DNA of 64,000 nucleotides from an uncultured Pelagibacteraceae bacterium. Its GTDB lineage: Bacteria; Pseudomonadota; Alphaproteobacteria; Pelagibacterales; Pelagibacteraceae. Made by a program: the position numbers and the translations under genes. Position 1 is the first letter of the stretch, and each line of letters begins with the position of its first letter. Below the pieces are notes generated by a model that was given only the letters and a program-made list of their open reading frames with translations, made no database searches and had not been told where the DNA came from. The DNA is taken from assembly GCA_902545405.1 (NCBI GenBank), contig CACCFT010000002.1:34728-98727 (forward strand), in the 5' to 3' direction. This document shows positions 1 to 10,170 of the stretch, piece by piece.

Positions 1-1
1 A

Positions 2-1870
2 AATTTAATTACATATGCTCTATTAGGATTATGTATTTTTAATCTGTCAAAAAACTTAATTTTTAATAATTTAATATTTTGGTCAGTATTATTTTTTATC
101 AGTTATCTTTTTTCTAATCTTATTTTTAAATATAAATCTATATTCATAGGATTGTTTGCTATTGCAGCTTTATACATTCAACTTATTTTAAATCAGTATG
201 TAATGTCAGAGGAATATTTTTTAAATTGTTTAGGTGTTTTGCTAATCATCAAGTTTTCTGAATTATCCAATAAAAATAATAATTTATCATTTAATTTAAT
301 TTGTATGATTATTGCTGTTGCAAGTTTGATCAAAGACCAGGGCATTATTAGCTCACTAGTTTCTTTGTCTATAATTATTTTATTGGTCATAAACATGTAC
401 CTTATTCAACAGAAAGAACTTTTGGAATTTAGTTTTAAAAATATTTTAAAATATTTAGGTTTTGGACTAAGTATATTCCCCTTTATAATTATTTTTTACT
501 TAATATTTCCAAGAGCAGAGGTTAACTTTAGACTATTTGATAATTCAGCAAGTTCTTTAGGCATTCCAGATACAATAAGTTTAGGTTCTTTTAGTCAATT
601 CTCTAATTCTGATGAGGAGATATTCACCTTAATAAACAACGGTTATAGACAAGATGATCTGTATTTTAGGGTAAAAATATTTGATTATATGGAAGACAAT
701 CAATCTTGGAGACCATCATCTAATTATTTTTTATTTAGTAAATTTAAAGATAATTTTAAAATCTCTGAGAAGACAGATTTAAACAATTCTTATCAAATAA
801 TTTTAGAACCTTACAAAAAAAAGTGGATACCTAGTTTAAAGAATTCACAGTTAGCAAATGAAGATATTAAAATCTCACAAGATTTATTTAATCAAATATT
901 TATTAGCAGAGATCTGATAGACAGAAAAAAACAAATTAAATTTCATAATATTAAAACTACTTTTGACTTAGATGAGGATATTAAAGGTTATTATACTTTA
1001 TTACCTAAGTCAGTTTCAAATAAATTAAAACTATGGGTTAATGAAAATAATAATTCTACAAAAGAGGACTTTATAAATAAAATTTATAATAAATTTTCTG
1101 ATGGTTCTTATTTTTATAATTTAAGTCCAAACCAAACATCAATAAATAATTATGAAAATTTCTTTTTTAACGATAGAGAAGGATATTGCGAATATTATGC
1201 GGGAACATTTGTTTTACTTTCAAGGTTAGGTGGCATACCGAGCAGAATCGTAACTGGTTACCATGGTGGAGAATTGAATGAAATCGGTAACTTTTATTCA
1301 TTTAAACAAAAAGATACTCATGCTTGGGCAGAAGTTTGGTTAGATGATAAGGGTTGGGTGAGAGTAGATCCCACAAGAGCTATACCTAAGGAAAATATTA
1401 TTAACAGTTTAAATAATGTTTTTAATAATGATGACTTTTCTTCAAAAGGTTTGTTCTCATCTAGATTTATGAAAACTTTAAGTTTTTATTTCAATTATAC
1501 TGATTTTGTATGGACACAACATCTATTATCTTATGATAATAAAAAAAGAAAAAATTTTGTTGAAAAAATCTTAAATTTACAATTTTCAAAAATATTTGTC
1601 TGGATTTTCGCTCCATTACTAATTTACATAGTCATAAGATCAATATTGAATATAAATTCAATTAATTTACTGAAATTGAAATTATTTATTATTTTATTGG
1701 GGAGAAAAAAAAAATTAAATATTTTAAAATCTGACACTTTGCAACAAATTTACTATAAACTTTCAATTGATGATAAACAAAAATATAAAATATTTTTTAA
1801 AGTTTATGAGGAAGAGATATATTCTAATAATAAGTTAGGTTTTATAAAAATATTTAAATTAGTTTTTTAA
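2..1870 (+). CDS. TgpA-like membrane transglutaminase (5' end outside window)
   Basis: The frame is open from the first bases of the window, so the start lies upstream and about 622 residues are visible. The N-terminal part is a series of hydrophobic segments (DUF3488/TgpA type). A transglutaminase-like core follows, with the Cys of GYCEYYA (codon at 1187), the His of THAWAEVW (1319) and the Asp of RVDPT (1367) forming the usual Cys-His-Asp triad. One more membrane segment lies near codon 1600, followed by a short charged tail. The family consists of inner-membrane proteins with a periplasmic papain-like domain; the substrate is unknown. Its 3' end overlaps the convergent surface-protein gene by 12 bases. 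The family call is firm; the role is not. Confidence 0.85.
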   Translation, partial: NLITYALLGLCIFNLSKNLIFNNLIFWSVLFFISYLFSNLIFKYKSIFIGLFAIAALYIQLILNQYVMSEEYFLNCLGVLLIIKFSELSNKNNNLSFNLICMIIAVASLIKDQGIISSLVSLSIIILLVINMYLIQQKELLEFSFKNILKYLGFGLSIFPFIIIFYLIFPRAEVNFRLFDNSASSLGIPDTISLGSFSQFSNSDEEIFTLINNGYRQDDLYFRVKIFDYMEDNQSWRPSSNYFLFSKFKDNFKISEKTDLNNSYQIILEPYKKKWIPSLKNSQLANEDIKISQDLFNQIFISRDLIDRKKQIKFHNIKTTFDLDEDIKGYYTLLPKSVSNKLKLWVNENNNSTKEDFINKIYNKFSDGSYFYNLSPNQTSINNYENFFFNDREGYCEYYAGTFVLLSRLGGIPSRIVTGYHGGELNEIGNFYSFKQKDTHAWAEVWLDDKGWVRVDPTRAIPKENIINSLNNVFNNDDFSSKGLFSSRFMKTLSFYFNYTDFVWTQHLLSYDNKKRKNFVEKILNLQFSKIFVWIFAPLLIYIVIRSILNINSINLLKLKLFIILLGRKKKLNILKSDTLQQIYYKLSIDDKQKYKIFFKVYEEEIYSNNKLGFIKIFKLVF

Positions 1871-3877
1871 TAGAAGATTTCTTTCAGTCTTGAGTTTATT
1901 ATTTTCTTTAATCAATTGAATAATCATTTCTTTCATTATTCCATTTTCTTCAACTGCTCTACCACTTATCTCAGCCAATCTCTCATTTTCTTTAGCTAGC
2001 TGTAATTGATCAAATAATTTCTCTAGTTCTGGATCAATGGGTAGCCCCTCAATTTTTTTGCTAATATTATTTTGAATTACTTTTGTTAATGAAATACTCA
2101 CTTGGCTGTCTTTAAGTCCATTTTGTTCATTAAAATCTAGATTAAAGTTTAGGCCAAAATTATCAGTATTTTTGCTGATACTTAAACCAGCTTTTACTGC
2201 TAAATCATCATCCATATAATGGGCCATGTCTTTTCTTTCACCATCTGCAATGATATCTATTTTTCCACTTAAAGTTTTATTTAAAGAAACACCTGAATAA
2301 GGTTTAAGCACAAAGCCATTTTCAAAAGTCTTTGAATATTCAACATTAAAACCCATAGATAATACCTGATCAACTGCCTCATCGATTGAAAGATCACCAT
2401 CGGTAAATGATGATAAATAAGTCGGTAGTCTTTTTAAACCATATTTGCCATCAACCTCAATATTTAAATTCTGGCTTTTATTGATTGCTAATTTTCTTGA
2501 CCCTTTTAAATTTAATGCTGCAAACTGCCCTAAATTTTCTTTTAAAATTTTTTGTTGAGTTTCAGTTTCAAGATCTAAAGATTTGTTTTTACTCAATCCT
2601 ACAATTGGAATTACAGAAAACTCAAATTTTTTATAATCTAAATTTTTTTTTAAACCAACCATAATATTTTCACTATCTAAAGCTTCGCCATTATTAAATT
2701 TTGCTTGCTGACTAGAATAACTTAAAAAAGGTGTAAAGTTATCGTTTTCAATTTTAAAGTCTCCCGTTACACCACTTGTTTTACTTTTATAAATATTATC
2801 TCTTTTCTTTACTGAGTAATATCCACTAGATTTTTTTTCTTCTGAAACCGAATTAAAAATATCATTTAAATTAGATAAAAATATTTCAGATCGATATTTT
2901 TTATTATGGCTATCAATATCTAAATCTTCACCATAAATTCTTAAATATCCATTTGTTTCAGAATTATCTGCATCTGGATTTAAATTTGAATCTAGAATTT
3001 CATAAGTATCATTCCCACATAAATTATTAATTATCCTTACATTTTGTTTTTCATGAATTTCTATGGTCTGATCTCTTGAAATACTACAATCTAACGTAAA
3101 GTCGAAAAATGTTACACCGGTTGTTCCGTTTTGATCACTAAGTAGAATTTTACCATCATAATGTCCTTCTCCTTTTGTTATTAAATTAAATCCCGAAGTT
3201 ACATTGTCATCATCGCTAACATATATTGAATTTCTATTATTATGAGTTGTGCCAGCAATTAAACCAGAATTAATAATTGTAGCATTATTGAATGAACCAT
3301 GAGATTTACCAAGTCTAATCCCATGTCTTAAACTTGTAATAGTTCCAGTGTTTGTTATTGTTGCATCTGTTCCATTGGTAAGGTAAATGGCAGGAGAAGT
3401 ATTCAAATTTGCAGAAATAGTACCACTGTTTGTAATGGTTATATCGTCAGTTGTTAGACCTTGTATAGCAGTATTTCCACCATGAATAGTTCCACTATTA
3501 ACAATCTCAGTGTTATCTGTTTTCTGAACTAAAACAGCAATACCACTGCTATCATTTTCATTTTGAGCTGTATTTATTGTACCTGAATTAGTAATTTTAT
3601 TTGTACCAGGGGCGTTTTTCATATTTATGGTATCACCCGTTGCACTTATCAAACCATGGTTGATTACGGTTGTATTTGATGCACCAACACCATTATTTGC
3701 TCTTACTGCTTTAGATCCACTAAATACTATTGAACCAGTTGACTTAACAGTTAAGGTTTCACTTGCTCCACAAGTTTGTACATCAGTTAGCGCGGTAGTT
3801 ATTGTTTTAAGACAAGTAGCATGACCTAAAGAGCCAAATGAAAAGAATAAGATTATACTAAGTAAAATCTTTTTCAT
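1859..3877 (-). CDS. Autotransporter-like surface protein with C-terminal coiled coil
   Basis: 672 residues with a signal peptide (about 1-20, ending GHA). Residues 40-260 are rich in repeated NSGTI/NTGTI units, the pattern of a right-handed beta-helix passenger. Residues about 340-605 alternate polar and hydrophobic stretches like an autotransporter beta-barrel. The last 68 residues are strongly charged and heptad-like (ELEKLFDQLQLAKENERL region) and should form a coiled coil. An autotransporter barrel normally ends the protein at an aromatic residue, so this tail is unusual. The gene starts 13 bases after the PilY1-like gene on the same strand and may be its last operon member, suggesting a surface or adhesion role. 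I do not recognise a named family for the whole protein. Confidence 0.65.
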   Translation of the reverse strand: MKKILLSIILFFSFGSLGHATCLKTITTALTDVQTCGASETLTVKSTGSIVFSGSKAVRANNGVGASNTTVINHGLISATGDTINMKNAPGTNKITNSGTINTAQNENDSSGIAVLVQKTDNTEIVNSGTIHGGNTAIQGLTTDDITITNSGTISANLNTSPAIYLTNGTDATITNTGTITSLRHGIRLGKSHGSFNNATIINSGLIAGTTHNNRNSIYVSDDDNVTSGFNLITKGEGHYDGKILLSDQNGTTGVTFFDFTLDCSISRDQTIEIHEKQNVRIINNLCGNDTYEILDSNLNPDADNSETNGYLRIYGEDLDIDSHNKKYRSEIFLSNLNDIFNSVSEEKKSSGYYSVKKRDNIYKSKTSGVTGDFKIENDNFTPFLSYSSQQAKFNNGEALDSENIMVGLKKNLDYKKFEFSVIPIVGLSKNKSLDLETETQQKILKENLGQFAALNLKGSRKLAINKSQNLNIEVDGKYGLKRLPTYLSSFTDGDLSIDEAVDQVLSMGFNVEYSKTFENGFVLKPYSGVSLNKTLSGKIDIIADGERKDMAHYMDDDLAVKAGLSISKNTDNFGLNFNLDFNEQNGLKDSQVSISLTKVIQNNISKKIEGLPIDPELEKLFDQLQLAKENERLAEISGRAVEENGIMKEMIIQLIKENNKLKTERNLLLKN

Positions 3878-3890
3878 AAAAGTCTATTGA

Positions 3891-6800
3891 TTAATAGTTC
3901 TGTCTCCAAGAACTTCTGTAGGTATCAGTTCCACCTGCTGCAGCTTCAACGCTAACTAAATCTTTGATAGCACCAGCAGATTGACCGGCAATATTTGCAA
4001 ATAACTTACCTGCAAAAACTACAATTTTTGAGAGAACACCTTGACCAACATATTTACATGTATCACTTTTTCTTAAATTATTTAGTTTTGATGAAACATT
4101 AGTTCCACATTCATCATCTACTCCACATATAAACGCATCTCCAAGGCTACATTTGTTTACAGAGGATGTAGGTTGATATATTGGAAAATATACCAGTCCA
4201 CTAGAAACTGTCGGTTCAGCTGTAACTTTTTGAGCCTTATCTAATGCGATGTACCACCCAGTATCTGTAGATGTTGGACATTTTGCACCAGTTGTGTCTT
4301 TAGTAGTATTTTTACATTTTGTTAAATCGTCTGCTTTTTTAGGAACAGATACGTTTTTGTAGTTTGGATAATTAGGATCTCTAATACCAATCATTAAGTT
4401 TTGTGTCCCTTTACTTGTATTACCAATTCTCTCATAATCACCTGTGCCAGCATACAACCATAGTGAATTAGTTGTTTGTCCAATGGTTGCATCCATCGAG
4501 TGATACATATATCTTCCATTTGCCTGATTAGATCCAGCTTTAAAAAGTGTGGTGCTATCATACATTTTAATTTGTTTACCTGTTCCATCATTTCTATTAT
4601 TGGTTAAATTAAACTTAGTAATTTTTCCTTCAAGATCGCTGATGTAGACAAGTGCACCTCTAAAATCAATTCCTCTTGCGGTATCTGCGGTTATTACAAC
4701 CGGCGAACCTGGTGTCGAATTGACGATATCATTCGTAAGCATATCCTCAATATCTATTCTTTTTTCAAGTTTACCTGGGAACGTTGTATCCTCAAGATTA
4801 ACAATTGTTAAATTAGAACCAACTCCTGAGTTTTGAACACCGTATCCTCCACCCATAATTGCTACATAAATATCATCTTCTAAATTATTATCTCCTGGAC
4901 CTTTATTTGGCATTCTTATAATTCTAGGTGACGACCAAGTTCCACCTAATTCACTATAATCATATTCAGGTTGGGTTAACACTCCAGTTTGTGCAGAACC
5001 AGGTTTAATATGTAAAGCCATATTTGAACTTTCTAAGTTACAAGCTGCATTTGGATTACTTGCACATGGATCTGATCCATAAAATTTTAATGTTTTACCA
5101 CTCAAATAAATCTCGGTTGCTGCTTTTGTTTGAGCTTGCCCGCCACTAGGTGGTGCTGGTATTGTGATTGTAGAGGGCTTAACTGTAAAGTTATTAAACG
5201 GTTTATCGTCAATAAATATTGAAATATCAGATTTACTCAAATTAGGAACATCTAAAGTCCAAACATTACTTTCCTGACAGTCAGTTGATTGATCACTTTT
5301 ACATGTTAAGTCACCTTTATTATTCGAACTTACAGTAATAGACTCAAAGAAACTTGCTAAATCATAAATCTTTTTGATGTAATCATAACTTGAGATAGTT
5401 CCATTATGATCCATTACATGGACTTGGGTTTGAATTCCATCATTAAGCACTGAATATAAATGCATTGGTGCATTTCGGTCTGTAATATCTAATACAGAAA
5501 ATCCTGCCCCACCTCTACCATATGGAACCATAAGTATTGTATGCCATTCTTTTTTAAGATCATAAGGACCTTTATAAAACATATCATGCGCAGTAACAGA
5601 TCCATCAACACCATAAATAGCATTAGAACCACCAACCCCACTTCTATTTAAATTTACGTTAACCATATTTGGCATAGTCGATGCAATAAATGGTGGTACA
5701 AATGCCCAAATTTCCTGACCTGTTTTTCCGTCAAATGCATGAAGCATACCGTCATTCGCACCAACATAAACCGTTTCTTTTCTTGAAGAATGTTTTTGTG
5801 CAAATGAAGAATAATTTTTTACAGATCTCCAGTAAGATTCTTGATTTCTTCCAGCAAAAGCTGTTTCAGCTGATGGTTTTGAAACTACCACTAATTCTGA
5901 ATGATAAATATCTCCAAGAGGGTTAGGTCTTGTTTCAGTTAAATTACAATCACCATCATAATCAAAATAATCTTGTCCTCTAATAAACTGTATTAGCCCT
6001 TTAATGTCATCTTCATTATCATTTTGAACTGAGGCAACATTCTTACATCTTTGTGTATTAGTTGGGTTATCACTTTTACTATGATAATTTGGCACTTCAT
6101 TATTAGTATGAGTAAACAATTTATCAATATCTTGGTAATTTGATGTGACCCAATTATTTAAATTACTGTAACCAGAATTTGCAGATGTGTTTGGAAGGTG
6201 GGTCCAAATTTTTCTGTCATCTGGATTTCTTTTTTCAAGCAATTCGGCTGCATCCCAATTCTTTTTACCAACATTACCATTTGAGTCTATCGCAGTACTT
6301 TTTAAGGTTCCTTTCCACTCTTTATTTTGCTCATAATCGAATTGAGCTTGATATAAAGATCCACCTTGTTCAATTGTTGCTGTAATTGCAGGTGCAGAGA
6401 AAGATAATTTCTGAGCAATAATTTGTGATATTGCAGCTTTTAATTGTGTCTTTAGAGATTGAGTAGTTCTTGCTACGATAACGCTATTAGTTCCACCTGT
6501 TTGTGCCATCCTATTAAAGTTTCTTACACCACTATTTGATAGTCCGGTTCCATAAGCTACAGTAAATGTTTTTATCTTATGTTGATTTAATAATTTTGAA
6601 ACTCTCCTAGCAGCATTGTTGTGATAATACCAATCTCCATCACCTATAACTAAAACATAGCTATTTTGACAAGTTAGGTTTTTATCTATTGGAGATAAAG
6701 TATTGTGCAAATAATATTCTTCAGCTTGCTTTGCCCAGTTGTCAGCATTTGTTCCACCACCAGGAGAAACGGTTTTAATGATAGAATTAATTTTTGCTGC

Positions 6801-8036
6801 CCCTTGTTTATGTGCTCTTACTTTTATACAGGCTCTACTAGTACAAGGAGTAGCTCTTCCATTAGTAATATCGCCAGTCCAAGATCTAAAACCAGACCCA
6901 TAATTATCCCATGACCAGTAACCAAATCCAAAATTTACTCCTGCTGTTAAAGAACTATCTGTAACAATTGATTGAATAGCTTCATGGGCACCCGTCATTC
7001 TTGTTCCAGCAGAGCCTCCAAATTCTTTATCAAAATTTAAATCCAGGTCAAATGCTTGAATAGTTTGTTTATTATAATTGGAACTTAGCACTCTGTTGTT
7101 AACTTTATCTACGGTTAAACCCCATGGATAATACATTCTAACATTTCCAGTCTTTGATGCAGTTCTTCCATACCTTCCAACGTTTTTAATTGAGCTATAA
7201 CCATTTCTTGATGAGTTTAATGTAACTTTAGCAACTCTATGATTTGTCCAATCATTACCATATAATATAAATTCATTTGATGGATGATGATCCATTCCAT
7301 ATGAGTAGTACCAATTGGATACAAAAATTCTGCTAGACCAATTTGTATTTATGCAACCGTTACTTCCAATGGTGTATCTGTAAAGGTAACGATAATATTG
7401 CGTATAAAAATGTTCTCTTTTATAATCTGGGGTCTGTCCATAATAACGACCGAAACGGTATAAATGACCAGAATAAGAGCAGTTTACTTTTGAAGGAGTT
7501 GCTCCAGATATATTGTACGTCAACATACCCCCATTTCCAGCAAGATACATAAAATTTTGAGCAATCGAAATTTGTCTTGGATTTCGTAAATATACGTTCC
7601 AATCACAGTTGCCGTTTGAAAGATCAATCCTAAAAAATCTATGTTGATAATAAGAGGCAACATATAATTTATTATTATGCACTTTCATATTCATAGGATA
7701 ATAAGATCTGCAATTACCTGATCCTCTATAAATTCCATTACTTGCAAAGCTGGTATCATTTTTCTTTGTTGAATAAGTAAATTTTTTTATTCCACGTACC
7801 CAATATTGACCGACATAAACATCCCCACTATTATCTGTTGCAACACTGTAAGGATAAGAAAACCCATCTCCACTCGTCATTCTAACACTCATACTTCCAG
7901 ACTTATCTAAAAGGATTAATACATTAGCTGGAACATCCGATATTCCAGAACCAGGCGGTAAATTTTTTGCAAAACCATTATTTGAAAAAAAAGATAAAAT
8001 TAAAATGATTTTTAAAATTAAAAGTTTTAATTTCAT
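3891..8036 (-). CDS. pilY1: PilY1-type pilus tip/adhesin protein with a propeller-like insert in its VWA domain
   Basis: 1381 residues with a signal peptide (about 1-23). The VWA domain opens with LILLDKSGSMS (Asp44, Ser46, Ser48 of the MIDAS metal site). It is then interrupted by about 290 residues of NHL/propeller-like repeats (about 58-340; motifs such as VATDNSGDVYVGQ and GLTVDKVNNRVL). The VWA fold resumes near residue 346 (RMTGAHEAIQSIV). The C-terminal half has the PilY1 beta-propeller signatures VYVGANDGMLHAFDGKTG and IYHSELVVV. PilY1/PilC proteins sit at the pilus tip, act in adhesion and oppose retraction. It lies 2 bases after the small secreted gene downstream of the minor prepilins, the usual context. 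Confidence 0.92.
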   Translation of the reverse strand: MKLKLLILKIILILSFFSNNGFAKNLPPGSGISDVPANVLILLDKSGSMSVRMTSGDGFSYPYSVATDNSGDVYVGQYWVRGIKKFTYSTKKNDTSFASNGIYRGSGNCRSYYPMNMKVHNNKLYVASYYQHRFFRIDLSNGNCDWNVYLRNPRQISIAQNFMYLAGNGGMLTYNISGATPSKVNCSYSGHLYRFGRYYGQTPDYKREHFYTQYYRYLYRYTIGSNGCINTNWSSRIFVSNWYYSYGMDHHPSNEFILYGNDWTNHRVAKVTLNSSRNGYSSIKNVGRYGRTASKTGNVRMYYPWGLTVDKVNNRVLSSNYNKQTIQAFDLDLNFDKEFGGSAGTRMTGAHEAIQSIVTDSSLTAGVNFGFGYWSWDNYGSGFRSWTGDITNGRATPCTSRACIKVRAHKQGAAKINSIIKTVSPGGGTNADNWAKQAEEYYLHNTLSPIDKNLTCQNSYVLVIGDGDWYYHNNAARRVSKLLNQHKIKTFTVAYGTGLSNSGVRNFNRMAQTGGTNSVIVARTTQSLKTQLKAAISQIIAQKLSFSAPAITATIEQGGSLYQAQFDYEQNKEWKGTLKSTAIDSNGNVGKKNWDAAELLEKRNPDDRKIWTHLPNTSANSGYSNLNNWVTSNYQDIDKLFTHTNNEVPNYHSKSDNPTNTQRCKNVASVQNDNEDDIKGLIQFIRGQDYFDYDGDCNLTETRPNPLGDIYHSELVVVSKPSAETAFAGRNQESYWRSVKNYSSFAQKHSSRKETVYVGANDGMLHAFDGKTGQEIWAFVPPFIASTMPNMVNVNLNRSGVGGSNAIYGVDGSVTAHDMFYKGPYDLKKEWHTILMVPYGRGGAGFSVLDITDRNAPMHLYSVLNDGIQTQVHVMDHNGTISSYDYIKKIYDLASFFESITVSSNNKGDLTCKSDQSTDCQESNVWTLDVPNLSKSDISIFIDDKPFNNFTVKPSTITIPAPPSGGQAQTKAATEIYLSGKTLKFYGSDPCASNPNAACNLESSNMALHIKPGSAQTGVLTQPEYDYSELGGTWSSPRIIRMPNKGPGDNNLEDDIYVAIMGGGYGVQNSGVGSNLTIVNLEDTTFPGKLEKRIDIEDMLTNDIVNSTPGSPVVITADTARGIDFRGALVYISDLEGKITKFNLTNNRNDGTGKQIKMYDSTTLFKAGSNQANGRYMYHSMDATIGQTTNSLWLYAGTGDYERIGNTSKGTQNLMIGIRDPNYPNYKNVSVPKKADDLTKCKNTTKDTTGAKCPTSTDTGWYIALDKAQKVTAEPTVSSGLVYFPIYQPTSSVNKCSLGDAFICGVDDECGTNVSSKLNNLRKSDTCKYVGQGVLSKIVVFAGKLFANIAGQSAGAIKDLVSVEAAAGGTDTYRSSWRQNY

Positions 8037-8038
8037 AA

Positions 8039-8596
8039 TTATTGTTGTTGCTCCGTTTTCTCTAACTCAACTTCAAGATCATAGTAAAATTTACCTAATT
8101 TTTCATCGTATTCTACAGTTGTAATCATTAATTCTTCTTCAAAAAGTTCTTCTTCACCAAGCATTCTTTTATATACAATGACATCATTATTACTTTTCTC
8201 CCAAATTTTGAAACTATCAAAAATTTGTGGATTTTGTCCTGTATCAAAATCACCATAAACTTTTTTAACATATCTCATTAATGTTAATTTATTATTCTCA
8301 GTGTTTTTACCATCATTCATAACAATCATTCTAATAGCTGCTAATTTTGCAGCATCTTCTGTTTCGCCTAAAAATACATATTCTACTGCAATATCATCAT
8401 TTAAATTATCATTTGGACATAACTCTGGTGACTGAACTGGCATATAAAATTGACCTTTAAAACCTGGTAACGGTGGACCAAATTTATCAAAAATTTTTTT
8501 ACCACTATCTCCAATATCAATTAAAAAATCACAAGCAGCTTGGACAGGTGAACTAAAAGTTAAAAAAACTATAATAAATTTGATTAAATTTTTCAT
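8039..8596 (-). CDS. Small secreted protein of the minor-pilin operon, unknown function
   Basis: 185 residues with a clear signal peptide (MKNLIKFIIVFLTFSSPVQA). The mature part is acidic, has two cysteines (one right after the cleavage site, one near residue 60) and ends in a Glu-rich stretch. I do not recognise a family. It lies 45 bases after the PilX-like gene and 2 bases before pilY1 on the same strand, the position where other type IV pilus loci carry small accessory proteins such as PilE- or PilZ-like genes, but it has no prepilin leader. A role in pilus assembly or PilY1 folding in the periplasm is inferred from position only. Confidence 0.75.
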   Translation of the reverse strand: MKNLIKFIIVFLTFSSPVQAACDFLIDIGDSGKKIFDKFGPPLPGFKGQFYMPVQSPELCPNDNLNDDIAVEYVFLGETEDAAKLAAIRMIVMNDGKNTENNKLTLMRYVKKVYGDFDTGQNPQIFDSFKIWEKSNNDVIVYKRMLGEEELFEEELMITTVEYDEKLGKFYYDLEVELEKTEQQQ

Positions 8597-8641
8597 AAAG
8601 ATTTAGAAATATTAGTATAACTCTTTATATTTGTCGTCATT

Positions 8642-9331
8642 TTATTTAGGTAATACAATCACACTTTCTAATGCAACTACCATCCTATCATTGCCTTTTT
8701 TTAAGCCACAGCCATAAATCCTGTAAGCCATGCCATCATTACCTTTATCTGTGGATCCTTTTTTTACACTAGAACCAGTACCTCTAAAGGGTGCGGCACC
8801 TATTCTTATGACAAAAAATTCATAAAAGTAATTTTGTAATTTTTCTGCTTCTTTTTTTTCTTCAGAGGTGGCAGATCTGAAGCTATCAGATATTACTTTT
8901 CCAAAGTTCCAACTTTCGGAAGATACAACATCATAGAAATTCGGAGCGCTATTTGGTTTTGATAAATCTTTAAAGCTATTGGCACAATAATTTTGAGTAT
9001 CGTAATAATAACTATTACTAGAATTGTAATTTTTTCTTGAAGTACCCATACTACCATTCCATTTTTTTGAATTAGAAGGAAGATTTCTTTTCGCAGTATC
9101 TCTTTTATGAGTTCTTATGTCCCAAGGTCCTAAAAATTGATTTAAAACAAACTTTTCTCCTTCAATTAAAGCTGTTTCGGCCACATAAAATGTTTGTTGA
9201 TACTCATCACTCTTATTATTGCTTTGATGATCTCCAGCTGAAATTACAATCAATGCCCCTCCCATTAAAGACATAGCCAACATTAAGACTAAAGATAATA
9301 CTAGAGCAAAACCTTTTTCATTTTTTTTCAT
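8642..9331 (-). CDS. pilX: PilX-like minor prepilin
   Basis: 229 residues. The short basic leader MKKNEKG is followed by FALVLSLVLMLAMSLMGGAL, the class III prepilin signal of PilX proteins. As in other PilX proteins the conserved Glu at mature position 5 is missing. The stretch DEYQQTFYVAETAL matches the PilX N-terminal domain, where incoming minor pilins carry AE-A-L. The rest is Ser/Asn/Tyr-rich. Minor pilins prime assembly of the pilus and are thought to sit at its tip with PilY1. Start of this gene and stop of the upstream PilW-like gene are 2 bases apart, so the set is cotranscribed. Confidence 0.82.
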   Translation of the reverse strand: MKKNEKGFALVLSLVLMLAMSLMGGALIVISAGDHQSNNKSDEYQQTFYVAETALIEGEKFVLNQFLGPWDIRTHKRDTAKRNLPSNSKKWNGSMGTSRKNYNSSNSYYYDTQNYCANSFKDLSKPNSAPNFYDVVSSESWNFGKVISDSFRSATSEEKKEAEKLQNYFYEFFVIRIGAAPFRGTGSSVKKGSTDKGNDGMAYRIYGCGLKKGNDRMVVALESVIVLPK

Positions 9332-9333
9332 TA

Positions 9334-10170
9334 TTATTGCGCTCCTAAATTTCTTGCGTGAGCTGTTACTATTATTGTATCTCTTAAATACTTATCAGTT
9401 TTTGCTTTATTCCTTTTTGTGTCCATTAAAGCTAATACATTCCTTATTTTTGAATTTCTAAAAAAATCTTTGGTAGACCTAACTGTTAATCCAATATCAA
9501 CAGTTTTAATCTTATATAATAAATCTTTATTTATATTTGTTGGTGAAGGAGGTGGGCTAATTAATTTTCCTTTCTCATCAACAGGATTAAAAATCATATC
9601 AACTACATAATCTACTACTAGTTGGTCATCATAAGTTTTATCATTGTTATCAGTAGATGGATTATCCCATCTATTAGATGTTGCGTTCCATTTAACTTTT
9701 GATTTGTAAACTGCAAAAGCATCTATTGGAGGATATCCACCTCCGCCTAGTTTAGGTAAAGTTTTGTCAGGAATAGTTGATGGCTTACATTTATAGGTTA
9801 TTTTATATCTTTCATAGATATATTCTGGTGTTCTATTTTTTTTATAATTTACATCTCCATACACCACATCAATTTTATCGCATTGAGAAAAATTAGTGTA
9901 TTTAGTTATTAATATTGGGGAATGCTCGTTAGTGGTTTGAATGTTATCATTAAAATATTGAAATCCCGCGTTCCTTATGTCCCTCATAATCATTCCTACA
10001 ACATCTCTACCTGCTGTAGATATTTTCGCTCTGTCAGTTACTTGTGAATACGTGTTATTAACAACTGTGTAAGACGTAAACATTGCTCCCATCATTACTA
10101 CAGAAATTAAAATACCAATAAGTATTTCAATTAATGTCACTCCAGAATTATTTCTTAATTTTATTTTCAT
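9334..10170 (-). CDS. pilW: PilW-like minor prepilin
   Basis: 278 residues. The leader MKIKLRNNSG precedes VTLIEILIGILISVVMMGAM, with Gly at -1 and Glu at +5 of the mature protein, the prepilin peptidase signal. The following SQVTDRAKISTAGRDVVGMIMRDIRNAGF is characteristic of PilW proteins. The start ATG overlaps the stop of the upstream PilV-like gene by one base (TAATG), suggesting translational coupling. It is part of the minor-pilin tip complex by family. The prepilin identity is certain; assignment to PilW rather than another minor-pilin subfamily rests on size, position and the RDIRNAGF motif. Confidence 0.85.
   Translation of the reverse strand: MKIKLRNNSGVTLIEILIGILISVVMMGAMFTSYTVVNNTYSQVTDRAKISTAGRDVVGMIMRDIRNAGFQYFNDNIQTTNEHSPILITKYTNFSQCDKIDVVYGDVNYKKNRTPEYIYERYKITYKCKPSTIPDKTLPKLGGGGYPPIDAFAVYKSKVKWNATSNRWDNPSTDNNDKTYDDQLVVDYVVDMIFNPVDEKGKLISPPPSPTNINKDLLYKIKTVDIGLTVRSTKDFFRNSKIRNVLALMDTKRNKAKTDKYLRDTIIVTAHARNLGAQ

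Noticed and set aside
3200..3800. Repeated short units that look like a tandem or CRISPR-like array
   Set aside because: They encode the NSGTI-type beta-helix repeats of one protein, are irregular in length and have no spacer structure.
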